Source: JBOHHM01 sp050725495 (lineage in GTDB: Bacteria; Pseudomonadota; Gammaproteobacteria; Burkholderiales; Burkholderiaceae_C). Taken from it: DNA of 13,165 bases. The position numbers and the translations under genes are program-made. Each line of letters opens with the position of its first letter. Within the stretch, counting starts at the first letter, position 1. Shown here in pieces: positions 1-6,183 of this stretch. Below the pieces are notes generated by a model. The model was not told the DNA's origin. It saw nothing but the letters and a program-made list of their open reading frames with translations, and did not search any database. The stretch is taken from assembly GCA_050725495.1 (NCBI GenBank), contig JBOHHM010000239.1:1-13165 (forward strand), written 5' to 3'.

Positions 1-20
1 GTGGCCCGCCCAACGCTGAG

Positions 21-47
21 GGTGGGCTGGCGCGCGCCAGCCCCACC
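21..47. repeat. GC-rich inverted repeat (stem-loop)
   Basis: A 12-base left arm (GGTGGGCTGGCG) is followed by two bases and a near-perfect complementary right arm (CGCCAGCCCCACC) with one bulged C. The stem is very stable. It lies just past the 3' end of the aminotransferase fragment on the minus strand. No T-tract follows on either strand, so it is not a canonical intrinsic terminator. It may be a Rho-assisted 3' end, a folded intergenic repeat unit, or chance in GC-rich DNA. Confidence 0.4.
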
Positions 48-70
48 GACGCCAGCCAGCGCCTACCCGC

Positions 71-340
71 TCAGGCGTGTTGGCGCATCGAATCCGCCTG
101 CGTGTTGGCCAGCGCGTCAATATGCTCTTTTTCCACGATGTAGGGCGGCGCGCTTGCCCGGTGCTCCGGCCATGGGTGCCAGTTCGACCGCGGCCGCCAG
201 GCCCAGGCTGCGAATGCCCACCACATTGGGCAGGCCCTTGAACGTGCTGTGGAAGGCGTCGCCCAGCAGCTTGCCCATTTCGGCCGCGCGCGCGAGCAGC
301 TGTTCCTGCTTGAACGGCCCGAGCGTGGCGATCGCGGCGG
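71..340 (-). pseudogene. decayed 3' fragment of a class III aminotransferase gene
   Basis: This is a remnant of the last quarter of a gene homologous to the intact aminotransferase at 4755-6089, in the same orientation. Bases 151-340 align without gaps to 4909-5098, with about 20 mismatches in 190. Bases 71-150 align to 4755-4834. Between positions 150 and 151 about 74 bases present in the intact gene are missing, which shifts the frame. Read from its 5' side, the fragment gives an aminotransferase-like stretch (AAIATL, then LLGDAFHSTFKGLPNVVGIR). It then leaves frame at the junction and hits TGA soon after, while the native C-terminal end (PPYIVEKEHIDAL) survives in another frame. Most substitutions are synonymous, so the copy probably diverged as a working gene before it broke. 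The lysine-bearing core and N-terminal three quarters are absent, so it cannot encode an active enzyme. Confidence 0.87.
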
Positions 341-577
341 CTTTTTGGCGATCTGGGCGGGCAGGCTGTTCAGCAGCAGCCCATCCATCGCCAAGGTGTA
401 ATAGCCTGCGACGCGCCCGTCACTCGCTACCGCAACAAAACAAGCGGCCACCCTTCGGCGAATATCTTGGGTGACTGGCTGCTGAAAATACCGGTCCAAA
501 GGTTCGGAGCCGCTGCAAAACGAACTGCAGTCATGCGTGCCATTTAGCTGCGCGAGGCGAAATGGCGCACCGCTCAG
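341..577 (-). pseudogene. truncated GNAT-family toxin gene (TacT-like), N-terminal part only
   Basis: Seventy-nine sense codons read as the start of a GNAT acetyltransferase of the TacT toxin class. Visible landmarks are LNGTHDCSSFCSGSEPLDRYF, interrupted by nothing, then TQDIRRRVAACFVAV, DGRVAGYYTLA and LPAQIAKK. Family knowledge: such toxins acetylate aminoacyl-tRNA and are about 160-180 residues long. Here the frame stops matching after the AKK at 341, exactly where aminotransferase-like sequence begins, so the acetyl-CoA-binding half is gone. No ATG, GTG or TTG start lies near the expected N-terminus: an in-frame stop sits at 578-580, and the first sense codon is CTG at 577. The first TTG in frame is at 499, inside the conserved region. 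The remnant overlaps the end of the antitoxin frame, as in intact tacAT pairs. It is almost certainly non-functional as a toxin. Confidence 0.8.
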
Positions 578-738
578 TCAACGGCGAACAGCTTGCGGCG
601 GCGGGTAAAGGCGCGCCTCAGGGCAGGCGTGGCTCGCGGTGGCGACTGCAAGGCCCGCGCGAAACCCTCCTGATCCGTGGCATGCAGATCGGTGCTGATG
701 CGGGCTTCAAGGCGAGAGGTGGAGGTGGCTGCGGTCAT
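574..738 (-). pseudogene. internally deleted DUF1778/TacA-like antitoxin, frame still open
   Basis: This is a 54-residue frame from ATG (738) to TGA (574). It begins MTAATSTSRLEARISTDLHA, the N-terminal strand of ribbon-helix-helix DUF1778 antitoxins. It ends with DQEGFARALQSPP followed by ALRRAFTRRRKL, the usual toxin-neutralising C-terminal tail. Intact family members are about 90-95 residues long. The missing ~40 residues are the helices of the DNA-binding ribbon-helix-helix fold plus the linker, so the deletion appears to be internal and in frame. It sits directly upstream of the toxin remnant, the normal order in tacAT operons. If translated, it could still give a toxin-binding peptide without DNA binding, but there is no evidence of function. 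Coding status is uncertain; recognition of the family is fairly secure. Confidence 0.7.
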
Positions 739-779
739 GGTGCGTCCTATCTGAATGGCATTGCACGCCAAATTGCCGG

Positions 780-808
780 CATTTACACCCGCCCCTTAGT
801 CTGATCAA
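780..808 (-). promoter_or_regulatory. putative sigma-70 promoter of the decayed antitoxin-toxin operon
   Basis: On the minus strand a -35-like TTGATC (808-803) and a -10-like TAAATG (785-780) are separated by 17 bases, about 40 bases upstream of the antitoxin ATG. An imperfect dyad, AATGGC (754-759) with GCCAAATT (767-774), lies between promoter and gene. That is where an autoregulating antitoxin would be expected to bind. The match is by eye only. Confidence 0.38.
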
Positions 809-822
809 GAGCCGCGCATGGT

Positions 823-852
823 TTGACTGGGTGACAATGCGTACTTTTGAAT
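823..852 (+). promoter_or_regulatory. putative promoter of the SEC-C/SNF2 operon
   Basis: TTGACT (823-828, five of six to the -35 consensus) is followed after 18 bases by TTGAAT (847-852, four of six to the -10 consensus). It lies 27 bases before the ATG at 880. It is divergent from the promoter proposed for the antitoxin remnant, so the two operons share a short control region. The -10 is weak. Confidence 0.33.
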
Positions 853-879
853 GCGGCCACGCGCCCTGCATGAACTGCC

Positions 880-2259
880 ATGACCACCACACTCCGCAGC
901 AACGATCCCTGCCATTGCGGCAGCGGCAAACGCTACATTCACTGCCATTTGCGTGAGGATCAGGCGCTGGCAGCCCAAGCCGCCGACAGCCATGAGGGCG
1001 CCGTCCAGCGTGCCATTGCCTGGCTGGTGGAGCGACACCGCAAGGGCTTCAAGACGGCGTTCGACGCACTAACGGATTCCATGCTGCCTGCCGATGCGGG
1101 GCGCGACACGTTTGCGCACCTGGACGACGAGGTCTTGGGCATCGTCCAGATCAACCTGACCGAATGGATGCTGGCCGAGGGCGAGATTTTTGCCAAAGGC
1201 GCGCAGCGGCGCGTGTGCGAGTATCTGCTGGGTTCGGATGGGCCCGGCATGTCCCCCAAACAACGCGCATGGCTCATGCAATTGGGCGAGCAGCCGCTGC
1301 GCCTGCACACCGTGACCGATGTGCATAAAGGCGAAGGCGTGACGCTGTGCGATGCGCTGGACATGCAGGCCCCGCCTGTGCAAGTGCGCGAGCGCGCTGG
1401 CAGCGCCAGCATGACGCCAGGCATGCTGATAGGTTGCCGCGTCATGCGGTTGCCGAACCACAACGAACTCTCGGGCGCGATTTACCCGTTCTCGCAGCTT
1501 GCCGCGCAGGGCATGCTTGCCCAAGCGCGGGCTGTCGCGGACTCGATGCCCCAGGCCGACAATCAGCGGGCCCTGATGAGCTACGCCATCATGACCGCCT
1601 GGTTGCGGCAGTATTTGGAGCCGCCGCCCATGCCAAAACTGGTGGACGCGCAGACAGGCGAGGCGCTGCTGCTGGTGACAGACCACTACCGGGTGCTCGA
1701 CCCCGCCACTCTCGCGCAGGCGCTGGCCACCTGCACCGACGTGAGCGGCGACGCCCAGGCCGGCTGGCTGCGCGAGTTTGAAGGCGAAGACGGCCAGTGG
1801 CGCACCCGTGCAGCCATCAACCCCGGCAAGCAGCCAGACCGCATTGAACTCTTCTACCGCACCCAGCGCCATGCCGACGAAGGCCGCGCCTGGTTTGATG
1901 CGTTGGCGGGCAGCTCAGTGCAGTTCCTGGCCCGCGAGATCACGGACCCGGTGGGCGCGATGTCCAAGCCGGGCAAGGCCAGCGCCGCCAGCGCGCCGGA
2001 GTCCAGCTTGTCGCCCGATGCGATGGCTGAAGCCATTGAGCAGGTGCTGCTGCGCAGCTATGCGAACTGGGCGGATGACCCCATCCCCGCGCTGGACCAC
2101 AAGACGCCCCGGCAGGCCATCCAAAGCGCCAGCGGGCTGGAGCGTGTCAAGGGCCTGCTGCGCAGCTACGAGAGTGGTGAGGCGGATATGGCGGCGCGCC
2201 AAGGGCGGCGCACGATTTCCTACCAGTTTCTCTGGGATGCTTTGGGGATTGCTCGATGA
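880..2259 (+). CDS. SEC-C metal-binding motif protein, function unknown
   Basis: The product is 459 residues. Near its N-terminus is a SEC-C zinc motif, NDPCHCGSGKRYIHCH, with C11, C13, C22 and H23 as likely ligands; the same motif ends SecA and occurs in many nucleic-acid-associated proteins. The middle (about residues 85-300) is mixed alpha/beta without a motif I can name. A low-complexity Ser/Ala/Pro linker (about 362-380) leads to a C-terminal domain (about 380-459) containing WADDPIPALDHKTPRQA, then a helix GLERVKGLLRSYE, and ending FLWDALGIAR. That block loosely resembles the toxin-binding fold of MbcA/ParS-type antitoxins. No signal peptide or membrane segment is visible, so it is probably cytoplasmic. 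The ATG at 880 has no strong Shine-Dalgarno, but it sits immediately before the motif-bearing region. The stop overlaps the helicase start (ATGA), so the two products are probably made together. The catalytic role, if any, is unknown. Confidence 0.85.
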   Translation: MTTTLRSNDPCHCGSGKRYIHCHLREDQALAAQAADSHEGAVQRAIAWLVERHRKGFKTAFDALTDSMLPADAGRDTFAHLDDEVLGIVQINLTEWMLAEGEIFAKGAQRRVCEYLLGSDGPGMSPKQRAWLMQLGEQPLRLHTVTDVHKGEGVTLCDALDMQAPPVQVRERAGSASMTPGMLIGCRVMRLPNHNELSGAIYPFSQLAAQGMLAQARAVADSMPQADNQRALMSYAIMTAWLRQYLEPPPMPKLVDAQTGEALLLVTDHYRVLDPATLAQALATCTDVSGDAQAGWLREFEGEDGQWRTRAAINPGKQPDRIELFYRTQRHADEGRAWFDALAGSSVQFLAREITDPVGAMSKPGKASAASAPESSLSPDAMAEAIEQVLLRSYANWADDPIPALDHKTPRQAIQSASGLERVKGLLRSYESGEADMAARQGRRTISYQFLWDALGIAR

Positions 2260-4712
2260 GTCGCATAGCCCGAAGCGAAGCAACAACCAAAACCACCTCG
2301 AAGGGCGTGCGCAAGAAAGCCAGCATCCGGCGGACGGTCAAGCAAGCCATCGAGCCCCGCCTGTCGCGCCAGCGCCGCCCCCAGGACATGGCAGCGGAAG
2401 ACTGGCAGCGCGCCTTGCGCCGCCAGTTCGGGCGCGAGCAGGCGTTCACGCTGGAAAAGATCGGCGATGAGCCGGTGTTCTCCGATTTTCGTGTGAGCAA
2501 CCCCGAAAGCGGCAGCCGCTGGCGCGTGGCGATTCGCGGCACGGCGGCGGGCGACAATTTTTGCGCTTGCCCCGATTTCGCGACCAATGCCCTGGGCACC
2601 TGCAAGCACATTGAATTCACGCTTGCAAAACTTTCCACCCGGCGCGGCGGCAAGGCGGCGCTGGCGCTGGGCTATGCCCCGCCCTTCAGCGAGCTGTATC
2701 TGGACTACGGCGCGCTGCGCACGCTTCGCTTTCGCGCCGGCAGTGAAGCGCCAAAGGCATTGCTGGCTAAAGCGCGCCGCCTGTTCGACGCGACGGCGAA
2801 CTGGACGCTGCCTTGGGAGCGATTGTCTGAGTTGGACGCATTCATCGCCGCGGCGCGAGCCGGCGGGCACGAACTGCGCGCCTACGACGACGCGCTGGCT
2901 TTCGTCGCGCAGGCGCGTGACGCGGAGCAGCGCAGACGCACGCTCGATGCCGCCTACCCCGAGGGCGCGGCGGACAAAGCGCTGAGCAAACTGCTGAAGA
3001 CGCGGCTCTACCCCTACCAGGCCGAGGGGGCGCTGTTCGCGGCGCGTGCCGGCCGCGCCTTGATCGCCGACGAAATGGGCCTGGGCAAGACGGTGCAGGC
3101 CATTGCAGCGGCCGACTTGATGGCGCGCCACTTTGGCGTGCAGCGTGTGCTGATCGTGTGCCCCACCTCGCTCAAGCACCAGTGGCAGCGCGAGATCAGC
3201 CGCTTCACGGGGCGCGATGCGCAGGTGCTGCAGGGCCTGCGTGGCGCCCGCCAGCAGCAGTGGCGCGAAGAGGGCTTTTGCAAGATCGCCAACTACGAAA
3301 TGCTGGCGCGCGACGCGGACCTGATCGAAACCTGGGCGCCCGAGCTGCTGATCGTGGACGAAGCGCAGCGCGTGAAGAACTGGAACACCATCGCCGCGCG
3401 CGCCATCAAGCGCATCCCAGCGCCCCACGCCATCGTGCTCACGGGCACCCCGCTGGAAAATCGCCTGGAGGAGTTGATCTCCATCGTACAACTGGTGGAC
3501 CAACACCGCCTGGGCCCGACCTGGCGGCTGCTGCATGAGCACCAGCAGGTGGACGAATCGGGCCGGGTGATCGGCTATCGCGATCTGGATCGCCTGGGCG
3601 CCACGCTGGCGCCCATCCTGCTGCGGCGGCGCAAGGCCGAAGTGCTGACCCAACTGCCCGAGCGCGTGGACAAGACACTGTTTGTGCCCATGACCCGCGA
3701 GCAGCGCGTCCACCACGACGAAAACGGCCAGATCGTCACGCGCATCGTCTCGCGCTGGCGCAAAACAGGCTATCTCTCCGACAGCGACCAGCGCCGGCTG
3801 CAATGCGCGCTGCAAAACATGCGCATGGCCTGCAACAGCACCTGGCTGCTGGACCGTGAAACCGACTTCGGCGCCAAGGCCGACGAGCTGATCGCCCTGC
3901 TGCAAGACCTGTTCGAGCAACCCGGCGCCAAGGCCGTGGTGTTCAGCCAATGGCTGGGCACGCATGAAGTGCTCATGCGCAGGCTGCGCGAGCGCGGCTG
4001 GGGCCATGTGCTCTTTCATGGGGGTGTGCCCGGCGACAAGCGCGGCGCGCTGGTGGACCGTTTTCTCCAAGACCCTGATTGCCGCCTGTTCCTCTCGACC
4101 GACGCGGGTGGCGTGGGCTTGAACCTGCAGCATGCAGCGGCCACCATCGTCAACATGGACTTGCCCTGGAACCCCGCCGTGCTGGAGCAGCGCATTGGCC
4201 GCGTCCATCGCATGGGACAACTGCGTGGTGTGCAGGTGGTCAACTTCGTGGCCAAGGGCGCGATTGAAGAGGGCATGCTGGGCGTGCTGGCGTTCAAGAA
4301 GTCACTGTTTGTCGGCGTGCTGGACGGTGGCGACAGCGCGGTCTTCATGAACGGCACGCGCCTTTCCAAGTTCATGGAAACGGTGGAGGAAATCTCGGGC
4401 GCGATGGGGACGGCGGACGATACCCCCTCTGGTGAGGGCATGGCCGCGAGCGCTGAGCCGAGGGTCGAGCCAGTTGAGCCGCGGCAGGCGACGCACCCAG
4501 CCGTTCAGAGCGATCCGTGGGCACCCTTGCTGCAGGCCGGCATTCAGTTGCTACAGACACTCGCAGCGTCCGGCACGGACGCGCCACCGACTTGGGTGGA
4601 AACCGATGCTGTTACTGGCCGCCAATACCTGAAGCTGCCATTGCCAGAGCCTGCCGCCGTCGAGAGCCTGCTTGGGGAGTTGTCAAAAACGCTTGCCGCC
4701 TTGCGGCGCTGA
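2256..4712 (+). CDS. SNF2-family DEAD/DEAH-box helicase with N-terminal SWIM zinc finger
   Basis: The product is an 818-residue cytoplasmic ATP-dependent DNA translocase. A SWIM finger (C103, C105, C116, H118; CACPDF...GTCKHIE) precedes the motor and probably binds nucleic acid or protein. The SNF2 ATPase motifs run in order: LYPYQAEGALFA (251-262), Walker A DEMGLGKT (272-279, K278), Walker B IVDEAQ (366-371) and motif III LTGTP (395-399). In the second RecA lobe are VVFSQW (561-566), STDAGGVGLNLQ (614-625) and QRIGRVHRMGQ (645-655). All catalytic elements are intact. A Pro/Ala-rich linker (about 715-750) leads to a C-terminal tail with WVETDAVTGRQYLKLPLP. Its ATG overlaps the upstream TGA by four bases, implying translational coupling with the SEC-C protein. 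It ends 42 bases before the convergent aminotransferase. Function is inferred from domains: remodelling or displacing proteins on DNA, possibly host defence or repair. Confidence 0.93.
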   Translation: MSRIARSEATTKTTSKGVRKKASIRRTVKQAIEPRLSRQRRPQDMAAEDWQRALRRQFGREQAFTLEKIGDEPVFSDFRVSNPESGSRWRVAIRGTAAGDNFCACPDFATNALGTCKHIEFTLAKLSTRRGGKAALALGYAPPFSELYLDYGALRTLRFRAGSEAPKALLAKARRLFDATANWTLPWERLSELDAFIAAARAGGHELRAYDDALAFVAQARDAEQRRRTLDAAYPEGAADKALSKLLKTRLYPYQAEGALFAARAGRALIADEMGLGKTVQAIAAADLMARHFGVQRVLIVCPTSLKHQWQREISRFTGRDAQVLQGLRGARQQQWREEGFCKIANYEMLARDADLIETWAPELLIVDEAQRVKNWNTIAARAIKRIPAPHAIVLTGTPLENRLEELISIVQLVDQHRLGPTWRLLHEHQQVDESGRVIGYRDLDRLGATLAPILLRRRKAEVLTQLPERVDKTLFVPMTREQRVHHDENGQIVTRIVSRWRKTGYLSDSDQRRLQCALQNMRMACNSTWLLDRETDFGAKADELIALLQDLFEQPGAKAVVFSQWLGTHEVLMRRLRERGWGHVLFHGGVPGDKRGALVDRFLQDPDCRLFLSTDAGGVGLNLQHAAATIVNMDLPWNPAVLEQRIGRVHRMGQLRGVQVVNFVAKGAIEEGMLGVLAFKKSLFVGVLDGGDSAVFMNGTRLSKFMETVEEISGAMGTADDTPSGEGMAASAEPRVEPVEPRQATHPAVQSDPWAPLLQAGIQLLQTLAASGTDAPPTWVETDAVTGRQYLKLPLPEPAAVESLLGELSKTLAALRR

Positions 4713-4754
4713 ACGCGCACGACCCCGCCGCCGCATGTGGTTCAAGCGCAGGGC

Positions 4755-5098
4755 TCAGGCGTTCCGCCTGATCGCGTCGGCCAGCGTATTGACCAGCGCA
4801 TCGATGTGCTGCTGCTCCACGACATAGGGCGGCGCAATCACCAGCACGTCGCCGGCCGGGCGCACCAGAGCGCCCTTGTGGAAGCAGTCGAGGAAGATGT
4901 CGTAGCCCCGCTTGCCCGGCGCGCCGGCCAGAGGTGCCAGTTCCACCGCGGCGGCCAGGCCCAGGCTGCGGATGCCCACCACATTGGGCAGGCCCTTGAA
5001 CGTGCTGTGAAACGCATCGCCGAGCAGCTTGCCCATCTCGGCCGCGCGCGCGAACAGGTTTTCCTGCTTGAACAGCTCCAGCGTCGCGATCGCGGCAG
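4755..5098 (-). repeat. intact partner of the direct repeat at 71-340
   Basis: This 3' segment of the aminotransferase gene is repeated, in the same orientation, at 71-340. Bases 4909-5098 match 151-340 at roughly 89% without gaps, and 4755-4834 match 71-150 less well. Bases from about 4835 to 4908 are missing from the other copy. The two copies bracket 4.4 kb holding the toxin-antitoxin ruin and the SEC-C/SNF2 pair. Confidence 0.82.
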
Positions 5099-6089
5099 CG
5101 CAGGCCACGGGGTGGCCCGAGTAGGTGTAGCCGTGGAAGAACTCGACCATATGCTCGGGCGCACCGGTGTTCATCATGGCGTCGTAGATCTTGTCGCGGC
5201 AGATCACGCCGCCCAGCGGAATCACGCCATTGGTCACGCATTTGGCGAAGTTCAGCATGTCGGGCACGACGCCGTAGTAGTCGGCACCGAAGTTCGTGCC
5301 CAGGCGGCCAAAGCCGGTGATCACCTCATCGAAAATCAGCAGGATGCCGTGCTTGTCGCAGATCTCGCGCAGGCGTTTCAGGTAGCCCTTGGGCGGCACG
5401 TACCAGCCCGCGCTGCCGGCCACCGGCTCGACGATGACGGCCGCCACATTGCTGGGGTCGTGCAGCGGCAGGATGCGGTTTTCCAGCTCGGCAGCCAAGT
5501 CCTCGCTCCATTCGGGCTCGACGCCGTTGTAGTAGGCGTGGTGAACCGGGTCGTGGATGAAGCGCAGGTGGTCCACGCGCGGCAACAGCGCCGTGCCGAA
5601 GGCCTTGCGGTTGGCCGCAATGCCGCCCACGCTCATGCCGCCAAAGCCCACGCCGTGGTAGGCCTTTTCGCGGCCGATGAAGACGTTGCGGTGGCCCTCG
5701 CCGCGCGCGCGATGGTAGGCCAGCGCCAGCTTGAGCGAGGTATCGGCCGCTTCCGAGCCCGAGTTGCAGAACAGCACCTTGTTGAGGTCGCCGGGCGCCA
5801 TGGCCGCGATCATCTCGGCGGCCTTGAAGGCCTGGTCGTTGCTGGCCTGGAAAGCGGTCGCATAGTCCAGCGTATCGAGCTGCTTCTTGATCGCGTCGTT
5901 GATCGGCTTGCGGTTGTGGCCCGCGCCCACGCACCACAGGCTGGAAATGCCGTCGATGACCTGACGGCCGTCATGCGTGGTGAAGTGCATGCCATCGGCT
6001 GCGACAAAGACCCGCGGGTCCTTGCGGAAATGGCGGTTCGGAGTGAAGGGCAACCAATGGTTGTCCATGTTGAAATCCTGGTAGACCAT
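4755..6089 (-). CDS. class III PLP-dependent aminotransferase (omega-amino acid:pyruvate type)
   Basis: The product is 444 residues and full length for the family. It is predicted to move the amino group of an omega-amino acid or amine (for example beta-alanine) to pyruvate via pyridoxal phosphate in the cytoplasm. Visible residues are W52 near the substrate pocket (SSLWCVGAGHN), a phosphate-binding NSGSEAA loop (109-115), Y144-H145 (YHGVGFGG), E221, D254 for the pyridine nitrogen (FDEVITGFGRLG), the PLP lysine K283 (NFAKCVTNG) and substrate-carboxylate R410 (LVRPAGD). The D-to-K spacing of 29 matches characterised omega-transaminases. Two starts are equally supported: the chosen ATG at 6089 follows GAGGA with 7 bases of spacing, while the ATG seven codons downstream (MDNHWLPF) is also preceded by AGGA with 7 bases. 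It is divergent from purU and convergent with the helicase. Exact substrate is unknown; a diamine or polyamine role is possible. Confidence 0.93.
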   Translation of the reverse strand: MVYQDFNMDNHWLPFTPNRHFRKDPRVFVAADGMHFTTHDGRQVIDGISSLWCVGAGHNRKPINDAIKKQLDTLDYATAFQASNDQAFKAAEMIAAMAPGDLNKVLFCNSGSEAADTSLKLALAYHRARGEGHRNVFIGREKAYHGVGFGGMSVGGIAANRKAFGTALLPRVDHLRFIHDPVHHAYYNGVEPEWSEDLAAELENRILPLHDPSNVAAVIVEPVAGSAGWYVPPKGYLKRLREICDKHGILLIFDEVITGFGRLGTNFGADYYGVVPDMLNFAKCVTNGVIPLGGVICRDKIYDAMMNTGAPEHMVEFFHGYTYSGHPVACAAAIATLELFKQENLFARAAEMGKLLGDAFHSTFKGLPNVVGIRSLGLAAAVELAPLAGAPGKRGYDIFLDCFHKGALVRPAGDVLVIAPPYVVEQQHIDALVNTLADAIRRNA

Positions 6090-6119
6090 GATGAATTCCT
6101 CGGGTGATCAGCCCGGCTA

Positions 6120-6148
6120 AGCATACGAAGATTTCCATGCTGCGACAA
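6120..6148 (-). promoter_or_regulatory. putative sigma-70 promoter of the aminotransferase gene
   Basis: On the minus strand TTGTCG (6148-6143) and TATGCT (6125-6120) are exactly 17 bases apart, each matching four of six consensus bases. Transcription would start near 6113, giving a leader of about 24 bases that contains the GAGGA ribosome-binding site. It lies in the 94-base gap shared with the divergent purU gene. No comparably good promoter was seen for purU. Confidence 0.5.
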
Positions 6149-6183
6149 TTGCCCGATCCCAGCCTGGTTGATGCTCATCGTTC

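Noticed and set aside
1..474. An open plus-strand frame across the first 474 bases.
   Set aside because: It has no family signal and lies opposite the aminotransferase and toxin remnants, which explain the sequence.
3351..3371. Walker B of the helicase reads DEAQ instead of DEAH, suggesting a dead motor.
   Set aside because: The two acidic residues that matter are present, the fourth position varies in SNF2 proteins, and all other motifs are intact.
2220..4220. A 666-codon open frame antisense to the helicase gene.
   Set aside because: It is His/Gln/Ala-rich with no recognisable motif, the usual mirror of a GC-rich gene; the plus strand carries all SNF2 motifs.
4713..4754. Possible terminator between the convergent helicase and aminotransferase genes.
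   Set aside because: No stem followed by a T-tract could be found.
4737..6107. A 456-codon plus-strand frame opposite the aminotransferase.
   Set aside because: Its composition is that of an antisense shadow, while the minus strand has the full set of PLP-enzyme residues.
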